A DNA stretch of 64,000 nucleotides from Plantactinospora sp. BC1. GTDB lineage: Bacteria; Actinomycetota; Actinomycetes; Mycobacteriales; Micromonosporaceae. The notes beneath the pieces were generated by a model. The model was not told where the DNA came from and did no database searches. It was given only the letters and a program-made list of their open reading frames with translations. The position numbers and the translations under genes were made by a program. The stretch lies in contig NZ_CP028158.1 in the NCBI RefSeq assembly GCF_003030345.1, positions 2,232,001 to 2,296,000 of the forward strand, written 5' to 3'. Shown here one piece after another: positions 38,345 to 46,683 of the stretch (position 1 is its first letter; every line of letters begins with the position of its first letter).

Positions 38345-39460
38345 TCAGCCCACCGCGCCGAGCAGGGTGGCCCCGACCTGGCCGTCCCGGTCCACCCCGG
38401 TGACCAGCGCGATGCCGTCGGGACGGTCGGTGAGTTCGGCGAGCGCACCGGCGAGCTGGAACGCCGACGAGGCCGCCGAGGTGTCGCCGAGCAGCGCCCG
38501 GCAGTGCACCCGGGTCGGCCGGGCCGCACCGAGCACGTCGGCCAGCGCGGCCTCCTCCTGCGCGCCGAACTCGTCACCGCTGTCCGAGGCGGCCAGCACC
38601 GTCACGTCCGCCGGGCTCAGGCCGGCTCCGGCCAGCGCCTCCGCGACGGCCCGGGCCAGCACGGTACGCACCGCCGACGGGTCGGCGAAGGCGAGGAACC
38701 GGGAGCCCCGGACCGCCGCCAGCGGCTGGCGCTGCTGCCGGACCGCACTGGAGTACGACTCCAGCAGGAAGATCGCGCACCCCTCGCCGAGCGCCGTCGC
38801 ACCGTCGGCCGGGGCGGCGCCGTTTCGGGACCGGGCGTGCCACTCCAGCCAGCCGCGCGCCACCGAGTACTCCTCGACCGCGCCGCAGAGCACCGGCTCG
38901 GAGTGGCCGCACCGGTGCAGCCGTACCGCGTAGTTCAGCGCCAGCAGGCCGGTCAGCGAGCCGCCCGCGATGGTGGTGTTCGGGCCCTTCAGCCCGTACC
39001 AGATCGCGCTCTGCCCGGCGGCACGGTTCATCACCGTGTTCGGGAAGCGCGCCGGGTCGACGTGGAACGGCTTCGCCCCGGTCAGCGACTCCCGGGTGAA
39101 GTCCATGATGCTCTGCACGCTGCCGGAGTTGGTGCCCAGCACCAGGCCGAGCCGTTCGGGCTCGCCGAGCCGCTCCCGGCCGTACCGGTCGAGCAGCATC
39201 CCGACGGTGGCCACGGCGATCCCGGTGGCCCGGTCCATCGACCGGGTGCCCTTCTTGCCGAGCACCTCGGCGACGTCGAAGCCGGGCATCAGCCCGGCCC
39301 GCTCGTACGGTCCGGGCCAGACCTCCCGGTCCAGCGAGGTCACCGCGGCGGCCCCGGCCCGCAGGCCGGCGGTGAACCGCTCGGCGCCGAGCCCGAATGC
39401 CGACGCGGCCGACCAGCCGGAGAGCACCAGTTCGTCCGCGGCGATGGTGGTGACGGTCAT
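38345..39460 (-). CDS. Ketosynthase-like protein with Ser at the active-site Cys position (371 aa)
   Basis: Thiolase-fold beta-ketoacyl synthase homologue. Alignment by eye with the active cluster enzymes puts Ser168 (IAGGSLTGLLAL) at the nucleophile; the first catalytic His motif (HGTGT) is absent and GDTSAASS replaces GHTxGA. It therefore should not condense on its own and may be a chain-length-factor-like partner or a decarboxylase-type subunit. ATG 39460 with GAGAGGGAG upstream; 11 bp after the enoyl reductase gene. Confidence 0.85.
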   Translation of the reverse strand: MTVTTIAADELVLSGWSAASAFGLGAERFTAGLRAGAAAVTSLDREVWPGPYERAGLMPGFDVAEVLGKKGTRSMDRATGIAVATVGMLLDRYGRERLGEPERLGLVLGTNSGSVQSIMDFTRESLTGAKPFHVDPARFPNTVMNRAAGQSAIWYGLKGPNTTIAGGSLTGLLALNYAVRLHRCGHSEPVLCGAVEEYSVARGWLEWHARSRNGAAPADGATALGEGCAIFLLESYSSAVRQQRQPLAAVRGSRFLAFADPSAVRTVLARAVAEALAGAGLSPADVTVLAASDSGDEFGAQEEAALADVLGAARPTRVHCRALLGDTSAASSAFQLAGALAELTDRPDGIALVTGVDRDGQVGATLLGAVG

Positions 39461-39471
39461 CTCTCTCCCTC

Positions 39472-40362
39472 TCAGACCGCGACCGGCGCCGCGACCGGCG
39501 CCCCGCTCGGCTCGGGCGTGACGTCCGGCTCGACGGCCTCGGCGTGCCGGGGACTCCAGGCCGGAATTCCGGCGATGTTCTCGGCCCCGTCGACCCCGAT
39601 CGTGTTGCCGGTGATCCAGGACGAGTCGGTACGGGACAGCAGCAGGATCGCCTCGGCCACGTCCTCCGGCTGGGTCAGCCGGCCGTGCGGGTTGGTGGCG
39701 CCGGCCTGGGCGACGAACTGGGTGTGCTCCGGGATCCGCTCCAGCGCCGGGGTGACAGTGACTCCGGCGCAGAGCGCGTTCACGGCGACGCCGTACCGGG
39801 CGAGTTCGCAGGCGAGCTGCCGGACGTGCGACTCCAGCGCACACTTGGCGGCCGACACCGCGCCGTAGCTCGGCATCACCGAGGTGGCGCCGGAGCTGGT
39901 CATCGCGTAGACCTTGGCGCCCCGGTGCAGCAGCTTCGCCGCCATCAGGTCCTGCACCCAGTAGACGAGGCTGTGCGCCATCACGTCGACGGTCATCTCC
40001 ATCTGCCGCTGGCCCAGCGTCCGGTCCCAGCCGGCGCGCGGCAGGTACGGCAGCAGCGAGCCGAACGCCAGCGAGTGCATCACGACGTGCAGCCCGCGCG
40101 GCCCGGTCAGCTCGGCGATGGTGGGCAGCAGTTGCTCCCGGGTGGACCGGCTGGACGCGTTGACGTTGAAGAAATGCGCCTCGACCCCGTACCCGCGCAG
40201 TTCCGCTTCGAGCTCCCTGGCCGCCTGGGCCCGCTCGCCCATGTCCAGGTGCACCCCGATGACGTTGCCGCCCTCCCGGGCCAGCGCCAACGCGGTCGCC
40301 CGCCCCATGCCGCTGGACGCGCCCAGCAGCAGACTCCACGTGCCTTCCAGGGGAATCAGCAT
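39472..40362 (-). CDS. SDR-family enoyl-ACP reductase-like protein (FabI/FabL type)
   Basis: Protein of 296 aa with a classical SDR nucleotide loop (GASSGMGRATALA), but the catalytic pair is spaced Y-x6-K (Tyr166, Lys173 in SYGAVSAAKCAL) as in FabI/FabL enoyl reductases rather than Y-x3-K of ketoreductases. The TG-WITGNTIGVDGAENI end is also enoyl-reductase-like. It would saturate some double bonds of the growing chain. It overlaps the chain-length-factor-like gene by 7 bp. An alternative is a specialised ketoreductase. Confidence 0.75.
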   Translation of the reverse strand: MLIPLEGTWSLLLGASSGMGRATALALAREGGNVIGVHLDMGERAQAARELEAELRGYGVEAHFFNVNASSRSTREQLLPTIAELTGPRGLHVVMHSLAFGSLLPYLPRAGWDRTLGQRQMEMTVDVMAHSLVYWVQDLMAAKLLHRGAKVYAMTSSGATSVMPSYGAVSAAKCALESHVRQLACELARYGVAVNALCAGVTVTPALERIPEHTQFVAQAGATNPHGRLTQPEDVAEAILLLSRTDSSWITGNTIGVDGAENIAGIPAWSPRHAEAVEPDVTPEPSGAPVAAPVAV

Positions 40363-41492
40363 CCCGCGCTCCTTTGTGTCGATCCGGCGGTACGCCAGAT
40401 CCGGACCATCGCCACGTTTCCGGTGCCGGCCGCGGTGACCAGCAGGCTGTCCCCGTCGGCGGCACGCAGCCGGTCGGCCAGCCGGAGCATCGGGGTGAGG
40501 CTGCCGGCGGCGGGCGGGCCCGCGTCGCGCACCGGGCCGACGGCGGCCGGCACCGCCCCGGCCACCAGCTCGCTGACCGGCGAGTCGTCCAGCACGGCGT
40601 GCACCGGGACCTGGTCGGCGCCGAGGCTGTGCGCCGCCTCCCGGAGCACGGCCACGGCCCGCTCCCGGCCCGCCCCGGCGGCGAGCCCGTGCGGCGGCAG
40701 CAGCAGGGTGCGGACCGCGCACCGGCCGTAGCCGGTGGCGCCGCGCGCCGCCGCCCGCTCCGGCGGCTCCAGCACCAGCACCACCGCGCCCTCCTCCGGT
40801 GCCGCCGCCTCGGGTGCCGGCACCGCCTGCTCCATCGCACCGACGAGCAGCAGGTCGGCGCGGCCGGCCGCGAAGGCCCGCGCCCCGACCTGCACCGACT
40901 CCAGACCGGCGACGAGCGGCGAGATCAGGGTCAGGCTGATCCCGGTGAACCCGTGCTCCATCGACAGCCGGCTGGTCAGCACGTTGACCGCGCCGTACGG
41001 GGCGGTGACCGGGCTCAGCTCGCTGGCGTGCTCGGCGATCACGGTGCGGTCCTGCTCGTCGTGCAGCGCCGCCGCACCGTTGTTGGTGCCGATCACCACG
41101 CCCCGGTCCTGCTCGGCGGCACCGGTGAGGCAGTCTCCGGCGTCGTCGAGGGCCTGCCGCCCGGCGACCAGCAGGTACTGGCAGGCCGCCGGCAGGTACT
41201 TGTAGCCGCGCCGCCCGAGCTGGGTGCGTACGTCGAACCAGGCCCCGTCGGCCGCCGGCCGCTCCACCGGCGGCGCGCATACGCCGATCCCGGTGACCAC
41301 GACCTGGCCGGCGGGCGGCATCCGGCCGGCCACCCGGCCGACCGACGGCAGCGGAGGCCGCGCCTGCTCGAGCGTGGCGTTCCGGGTCGGCCCGGCGACC
41401 GGAGAGAACCCGGCCGAGAGACTGTCGAGCTGCCCCGGCGGTGCGCCCACCCCGGGCGGCCGGCCAGCCACCCCGACACCGTCCCGGCTCAT
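40356..41492 (-). CDS. Chain length factor-like ketosynthase homologue (Cys replaced)
   Basis: Ketosynthase-fold protein of 378 aa with an N-terminal extension of about 60 low-complexity residues. At the nucleophile position it has TLISPLVAGLESV (Leu193 in place of Cys), and both catalytic His motifs are missing. It is encoded directly after an active ketosynthase (ATGA overlap), the usual order of a KS/CLF pair, so it most likely dimerises with the protein at 41489-42661 and sets chain length. Confidence 0.85.
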   Translation of the reverse strand: MSRDGVGVAGRPPGVGAPPGQLDSLSAGFSPVAGPTRNATLEQARPPLPSVGRVAGRMPPAGQVVVTGIGVCAPPVERPAADGAWFDVRTQLGRRGYKYLPAACQYLLVAGRQALDDAGDCLTGAAEQDRGVVIGTNNGAAALHDEQDRTVIAEHASELSPVTAPYGAVNVLTSRLSMEHGFTGISLTLISPLVAGLESVQVGARAFAAGRADLLLVGAMEQAVPAPEAAAPEEGAVVLVLEPPERAAARGATGYGRCAVRTLLLPPHGLAAGAGRERAVAVLREAAHSLGADQVPVHAVLDDSPVSELVAGAVPAAVGPVRDAGPPAAGSLTPMLRLADRLRAADGDSLLVTAAGTGNVAMVRIWRTAGSTQRSAGC

Positions 41493-42661
41493 CCGCCGGC
41501 CCCCGCGAGCACCAGCGACACGTTGTTGCCGCCGAAGGCGTACCCGTTGACCATGATCCGGTCGGACCCGAGCGGGGTGACCATGCCCTGCGGTAGCCAG
41601 ACCCGGCACTCCGGGTCCTGCTCGGCGATCGGCACGTTCGGCGGCACGGTCCGGTGCCGCAGGATCAGCGCCGCCGCCACCGCCGCGACCGCGGCCGCCG
41701 CCCCGCCGGTGTGCCCGATCAGCGCCTTGAGGCTGTAGAGCGGCACGTCGGCGCCGAGCACCTCGTTGAGGGCCCGGCTCTCCACCACGTCGTTGAGCTG
41801 GGTACCGGTACCGTGCGGCAGGACGCAGCCGATCCGTTGGTCGGCACCGGTGGAGTCCAGCGCCGCCCGCATCGCCCGGACGATCTGGGTCCCCTCCGGC
41901 TCCGGCGCGGTCAGGTGGTAGGCGTCGCAGGTCCAGCCGGAGCCCTCCACCACGGCCTGCACGGTGGCGCCCCGGGCCCGGGCGTGCTCCGCCGACTCGA
42001 CCACCAGGACGCCGGCGGCCTCGCCGAACGACGTACCCCGGCGGTTCAGGTCGAAGGGGCGGCACCGGACCGGGTCCACCGCGCCCATCCGGTTGAAGCA
42101 GGCCAGCATCACCCGGCTGTACGCGTCCGCGCCGACCGTCAGCACCACGTCCGCCTCGCCGGAGCGGACCAGGTCGGCGGCGGCGCCGAGGGCGAAGCCG
42201 CCGGCCGCGCAGGCGTTGCTGATCGTGGTCACGACGCTCAGCGGCCCGAGCCGGTCGGCGACCGCCGAGGCGACGCCGACCTCGGTGGTGAACCGGGCGG
42301 CCGGCTTGCCGCCGTCCGCCCGCCACTGCTCGTGCAGGCTCGCGTCACCCATGCAGGTGCCCAGGGCCAGGCCGATCCGGGACCCCGCCGTCGCCGGCCC
42401 GCCCAGCGGCAGGCCGGCGTCGGCGATGGCCTCGTCGATCGCGGTCAGCGCCAGCCGGGACGTCCGGGCGAGCGCCTGCGACTGTGCCGGCAGGTCGGCG
42501 TCGGGGACGCCCTGCACCGCCGGCACGTCCATGTTCGCGTACGGGTCCGGCACGGGACCCGGGTCGGTAACCGGTGCCGCCATCATCGCGTCCCAGAGGG
42601 CGCGCGTACCACTGCCGTGGCACGTGACGACACCGAGGCCGGTGATGGCGACGCCGGTCAT
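41489..42661 (-). CDS. Beta-ketoacyl-ACP synthase (KS, active Cys-His-His)
   Basis: FabF-type condensing enzyme of 390 aa with Cys151 (ISNACAAGGF), LPHGTGTQLND and LIGHTGGAAA. It catalyses decarboxylative condensation of malonyl-ACP. It is the KS of the pair with the chain length factor-like protein downstream. It is linked by 4-bp overlaps to the genes on both sides. Confidence 0.94.
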   Translation of the reverse strand: MTGVAITGLGVVTCHGSGTRALWDAMMAAPVTDPGPVPDPYANMDVPAVQGVPDADLPAQSQALARTSRLALTAIDEAIADAGLPLGGPATAGSRIGLALGTCMGDASLHEQWRADGGKPAARFTTEVGVASAVADRLGPLSVVTTISNACAAGGFALGAAADLVRSGEADVVLTVGADAYSRVMLACFNRMGAVDPVRCRPFDLNRRGTSFGEAAGVLVVESAEHARARGATVQAVVEGSGWTCDAYHLTAPEPEGTQIVRAMRAALDSTGADQRIGCVLPHGTGTQLNDVVESRALNEVLGADVPLYSLKALIGHTGGAAAAVAAVAAALILRHRTVPPNVPIAEQDPECRVWLPQGMVTPLGSDRIMVNGYAFGGNNVSLVLAGAGG

Positions 42662-43647
42662 CGACGCGTACTCGGAGCAGCCGGCGTGCCTTCCAGCGCG
42701 CTGGCGAGACGGTCGTCGAAGTCCACCAGGCTCCAGTCGCGGCGGTTCTCGATCACCGCGTACCCGTGGGTGATCTTCCCCGTGGCGGTCGGCACCAGGA
42801 TGCCGTCCCGGAGCACGTAGCAGTCCATCCGCGAGGTGTAGGTGAGCCGCTTGAAGACGTTCTCGACGGTGAAGACGGTGTAGAGGTCCTCCTCCATCCG
42901 CGCCTCGTCCAGGATGGTGATCCGGGAGTGCGGCACCACCGGGATCCAGTCCTGCTCGTCCAGCAGCCGCTTGATCGAGACGTTCCGGTCGGCCAGGAAG
43001 AGGTCGACGACCTCCTCCATCTGCCGCAGGTAGCCGGACATCTGCATCCGCTCGGTGAAGTGGCAGTAGAAGTACGGGATCCGCCACTTCCAGGCGTACG
43101 CGTTGCGCCCGGCGGTGAGCCCGGCCAGCAGGTCGCCCTCGGGCGCCGGACCGGAGGCGGCCGGCCGGGTCACCTTGACCGGCGACTGCCCCAGCCGGGA
43201 CACCGTGTACGGGGCAAGCTCGGCCGGCACCTGCTGCACCGGGTGCCCGTGCGGGTCGAGGCGCAGCTCCACCCGGACCTTGGCGGTGACCGCCTTGATC
43301 GGCGGTGCGCCGTTGACCGAGATCTCCACCGCGAAGGCGAGCGCGTCGCCGGGCAGCGGCCGGACCTCGGCGGTCGCCACGTCGTCGATGTGGAAGGCGT
43401 GGGTGATCCGGCTGTCGATGTCGACGATGTCGACGCAGAGGCCGTGCCGCTCGTAGAGCCCGCCGGGCGCGAAGCCGCGCTGCCGCAGGTGGTCGAGGAC
43501 GGCCTCCTCGACCAGGTAGTTGACGTGCTTGAAGCCGATCCAGGTGCAGATGTTGGACCCCTCGTACCGGGGCCGCAGCTCCACACGGGTCACGCCGTCC
43601 GCGGCTGGTTCGGAGACGGGACGGGGTGCCAGGGTCGTCGAGTTCAC
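42658..43647 (-). CDS. Hot-dog-fold acyl thioesterase-like protein (329 aa)
   Basis: I recognise the fold only. Residues about 35-130 (WIGFKHVNYLVEEAVLDHL, then a long beta region) resemble the 4HBT thioesterase hot-dog, and a second similar half follows (YFYCHFTERMQMSGYLRQM to the C-terminus). The start is GTG 43647, overlapping the hydrolase stop (GTGA). In a type II acyl system, candidates are chain-releasing thioesterase, editing thioesterase or another dehydratase-like hot-dog. No catalytic residue can be assigned with confidence. Confidence 0.6.
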   Translation of the reverse strand: MNSTTLAPRPVSEPAADGVTRVELRPRYEGSNICTWIGFKHVNYLVEEAVLDHLRQRGFAPGGLYERHGLCVDIVDIDSRITHAFHIDDVATAEVRPLPGDALAFAVEISVNGAPPIKAVTAKVRVELRLDPHGHPVQQVPAELAPYTVSRLGQSPVKVTRPAASGPAPEGDLLAGLTAGRNAYAWKWRIPYFYCHFTERMQMSGYLRQMEEVVDLFLADRNVSIKRLLDEQDWIPVVPHSRITILDEARMEEDLYTVFTVENVFKRLTYTSRMDCYVLRDGILVPTATGKITHGYAVIENRRDWSLVDFDDRLASALEGTPAAPSTRR

Positions 43648-44573
43648 GTGCGCTCCAGGTGTGTGTCGAGGATCGGTTCCGGGCTTGTGTCGGGGGGCGA
43701 CAGCGGGTGGGCGAAGTCCGCCACCAGGGCGGCGAACCGGTCGGGGTGCTCGGCCATCGCGAAGTGGCCGCAGTCGGCGAGCAGGGCGTACCGGCCGGCG
43801 GGTGCGGCGTCGGCGAGCGCCCGCCCGTCGCCGGGCCGGGCGGCGAAGTCGCCGTCGCCGGAGATCACCAGCAGCGGCAGCGCCAGGTCGGCGACGGGCA
43901 GGAACGGGGTACGCAGGTAGGCGTCGAAGAAGCGCATCCAGCCGTACGGGCCGATCCGCTCCCGGACCCGCTCGCCCATCGCGACGCGTACCTCGGCGGG
44001 CAGCCCGGCCGGGGCGCTGACCCGGATCCCCTCTTCGAGGATCCGGTGGAAGTGGTTGAGATAGAAGTCGATCGCCGCCCAGTCGAAGTCGTCGGCGGCC
44101 GGTCGGTAGAAGGGCGAGACCAGCACCACCGCCCGGGGCAGCGGCATCGCGCCCGCAACCGTCGGAGCCATCGCCATCGCCGGCCGGATGGTCTCCGGCT
44201 CCGCCGGCCCGCCGACCCGGCCGGCCCGGCCGAGCAGCTCCAGCAGGGTGTTCGCGGCGAACGAGTGCGCGACCACCAGGTCCGCGCCGCCGGGGACCGC
44301 GGCCAGCGCCTGCGCCGCCGCGCCGGTGGCGTCGGCCCGGTGGCTCCAGCCGGTGTCGCCGGCGCTCGCCCAGGGCAGCTCGGCGTCCCACAGCTCCAGC
44401 CAGGCGGGTGCCCGCGACTCGAAACGGTCCCAGATGGCCCGGCTGCTGCCGAGGCCGTGCAGCAGCAGGGTGCGCACCGGTCGGGTGCCGGCACCGGGCC
44501 GCCGGCACCGGACCGGTACCCCGGTCCCGTGCGGCAGGGCGCGGTCCGGTCTCGGCGGCGCGGAGGTGCTCAT
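43644..44573 (-). CDS. Alpha/beta hydrolase (309 aa)
   Basis: Serine hydrolase with LLLHGLGSSR (oxyanion), nucleophile Ser104 in VAHSFAAN, acid in VISGDGDFA and His in CGHFAMAEHP. In this setting it could hydrolyse finished acyl chains from an ACP, giving the free acid needed by the fatty acyl-AMP ligase, or act as an editing thioesterase. It overlaps the ketosynthase-like gene upstream (ATGA). Confidence 0.85.
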   Translation of the reverse strand: MSTSAPPRPDRALPHGTGVPVRCRRPGAGTRPVRTLLLHGLGSSRAIWDRFESRAPAWLELWDAELPWASAGDTGWSHRADATGAAAQALAAVPGGADLVVAHSFAANTLLELLGRAGRVGGPAEPETIRPAMAMAPTVAGAMPLPRAVVLVSPFYRPAADDFDWAAIDFYLNHFHRILEEGIRVSAPAGLPAEVRVAMGERVRERIGPYGWMRFFDAYLRTPFLPVADLALPLLVISGDGDFAARPGDGRALADAAPAGRYALLADCGHFAMAEHPDRFAALVADFAHPLSPPDTSPEPILDTHLERT

Positions 44574-45541
44574 CGCCGGTCTCCCCCGGCGGTCAGCAGC
44601 AGCGCGGCCGCCGCGTCCGAACCGTCGCCGTCGGCGGTGGCGAGTACGGCACCCCGGTCGTGCCCGTTCAGCCAGGCGGTACCGGCGACGCACTGGAGCA
44701 CGCCGAGCGCCCCCGAGCAGTGCCCGTGGTACGCGGTCAGGTCGTGGCTGGTCTGCTCGGTCATCCCGGTCGGTCCACCCGCCCCGGCCCCGAACCACAT
44801 GTCCACCGGACGCGGGTCGGTACGCCGGATCGCGGCCACCGCCGCCGGCTGGTCCGCCTTGCGGGCGTACGGGCCGAGTTCGGCGAGCGCCTCGACGCCC
44901 CGGTCCCGGACCGCCGTCGCCGACTCCAGCACCAGCGCCGCGGCACCGTCGAAGAGCCGGAGGTCGTCGTCGTCCTTGCTCCGGCCGCCGCTGACCAGGT
45001 GCCGGACCGGCGCGTTCGCCGGTTCGACCCCGACCACCAGCACCCGGTCGACCCGGCCGGCCAGCACCAGCAGCCGACCCCAGTTGACCGCGTCCAGTCC
45101 GGAGGTCGCCCCGTTGCACATGGTCAGGTTGGCGCCGCGCAGCCGGAACCAGATCGCCAGCCAGGACGCGATCACGTTGCTCGCGGTGGCCGGCAGGTTC
45201 ATCGGGCTCAGCCCGACGTAGGTCTCCTCGGCGATCGTCGACACCGTGTCGCAGACCGTGTCGACGTTGCCGTAGTTGGAGCTGACCACCACGCCGACGG
45301 TCTCGCCGGGGACGGTCAGGCCCGGGTCGCCGAGCAGTCCGGCGTCGGCGAGCGCGTCCCGGCCGGCGCAGAGGGCGAGCCGGGTGGCCCGGTCCTTGTA
45401 GCGCAGTCCCTTGCGGTCCAGGCGGCGGGTCGGGTCGTCGCCGTCGGCACCGGCCGGGGTACGCCGGAGCAGGTCGTCGGGGCCGGCGATCCCGGAGACC
45501 GCCACCCCCACCCCGCTGACCACCACGTCGACCGGAGCCAT
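44570..45541 (-). CDS. Short ketosynthase-like protein with Ala at the Cys position (323 aa)
   Basis: Beta-ketoacyl synthase homologue about 60-80 residues shorter than its relatives. The nucleophile segment reads MCNGATSGLDAV (Ala145 for Cys), the HGTGT block is missing, and a GHCSGALG block keeps one His. It starts one base inside the stop of the active ketosynthase upstream (TGATG). It may be a partner subunit of that enzyme or a starter-unit/decarboxylase component. Confidence 0.8.
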   Translation of the reverse strand: MAPVDVVVSGVGVAVSGIAGPDDLLRRTPAGADGDDPTRRLDRKGLRYKDRATRLALCAGRDALADAGLLGDPGLTVPGETVGVVVSSNYGNVDTVCDTVSTIAEETYVGLSPMNLPATASNVIASWLAIWFRLRGANLTMCNGATSGLDAVNWGRLLVLAGRVDRVLVVGVEPANAPVRHLVSGGRSKDDDDLRLFDGAAALVLESATAVRDRGVEALAELGPYARKADQPAAVAAIRRTDPRPVDMWFGAGAGGPTGMTEQTSHDLTAYHGHCSGALGVLQCVAGTAWLNGHDRGAVLATADGDGSDAAAALLLTAGGDRR

Positions 45542-46683
45542 CAGGACACCTTCTCCACGATCGCGACGGCGTTCAGTCCGCCGAAGCCGAACGAGTCCAC
45601 CTGGGCGACCCGCAGGGTGGCCAGCTCGGCGTGCTCGCGTACCAGTCGGAAGCCGTCGACCTCGTCGATCGGGTTCTCCAGGCCGAGGATCGGCGGCACC
45701 ACGCCGGAGCGCAGCGCCTCGACCGCCACCACCAGGCTGTGCAGCCCGGAGGCACCGGCGGTGTGCCCGGTCATCGACTTGATGGCGGTCATGTACGGCG
45801 AGGGCGACACCCCGGAGTAGACCTCCCGGACGGCCTGCGCCTCGGCCTCGTCGTTCAGAGCCGTACCGGTGCCGTGCAGCATCAGCAGGTCGACGTCGGC
45901 CGGCTCCACCCCGGCCCGCCGGTGCGCCTCCCGGGTGACCAGGGCGATGCTCTTGGCGTCCGGCGCCGATGGGTGGTACGCGTCGCAGTTCACCGCCACG
46001 CCCCGGACCCGGGCGTGCCGGTGCCCGGCACCGGGGCCGTCGGCCTCCCGGCGCAGCACCACGGCGACCGCGCCCTCGCCCTGGAGCATGCCCCGGCGGT
46101 CCCGGTCGAACGGCCGCACCTGCTCGGGCGCCTCCGCGTAGCAGCGGTCCAGCAGCCCGTAGGTGCTCTCGGTGATGGTGTCGACCCCGGCCACCACGAC
46201 GGTGTCGGCGACACCGAGGTCGAGCAGGTCCATGCCGAGGCCGAGGGTGTAGAGCGAGGCCGAGCAGGCGTTCGCCACGGTGTGCGTGTCGGTGGCTCCG
46301 AACCGCTTCCGCAGCGCGCTGCCGAAGTGCAGGTCGCGGGCGTCGAACGGCACCCCGTCGCGCCAGCTCAGCTCGACCGAGCGCAGTTCCCGCAGGGTGG
46401 TGCCGACCAGCACCGGGGTGTCGCCGAGGTCGCCGTCGAGGCCGGCGTCGGCCAGCGCGGCAGCGACCGCCTGCTCCAGCCACCGGCTGGCCCGCAGGGT
46501 CTCGTCGCAGCCGGGACCCGGCCGGTCGTCGATCTCGTACGCGTGCTGCGCCCGGTAACGGGAGCGGTCGAAGCCGCGCAGTTCGGCCAGCCCGCTGTAG
46601 CCGGCGCAGAGCGAGTCGAAGAACTCGACGGTACTGCCGCCGATGCTGGCCACCGCGCCCATCCCGACCACCAGCGCGGTCAT
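45541..46683 (-). CDS. Beta-ketoacyl-ACP synthase (active Cys-His-His, 380 aa)
   Basis: Condensing enzyme with Cys140 (ANACSASLYTLG), LHGTGTALND and MTGHTAGASG. The sequence around the Cys differs from the other two active ketosynthases, suggesting a different acyl preference. It is linked by ATGA to the upstream ketosynthase and by TGATG to the short Cys-less homologue, with which it may pair. Confidence 0.9.
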   Translation of the reverse strand: MTALVVGMGAVASIGGSTVEFFDSLCAGYSGLAELRGFDRSRYRAQHAYEIDDRPGPGCDETLRASRWLEQAVAAALADAGLDGDLGDTPVLVGTTLRELRSVELSWRDGVPFDARDLHFGSALRKRFGATDTHTVANACSASLYTLGLGMDLLDLGVADTVVVAGVDTITESTYGLLDRCYAEAPEQVRPFDRDRRGMLQGEGAVAVVLRREADGPGAGHRHARVRGVAVNCDAYHPSAPDAKSIALVTREAHRRAGVEPADVDLLMLHGTGTALNDEAEAQAVREVYSGVSPSPYMTAIKSMTGHTAGASGLHSLVVAVEALRSGVVPPILGLENPIDEVDGFRLVREHAELATLRVAQVDSFGFGGLNAVAIVEKVS

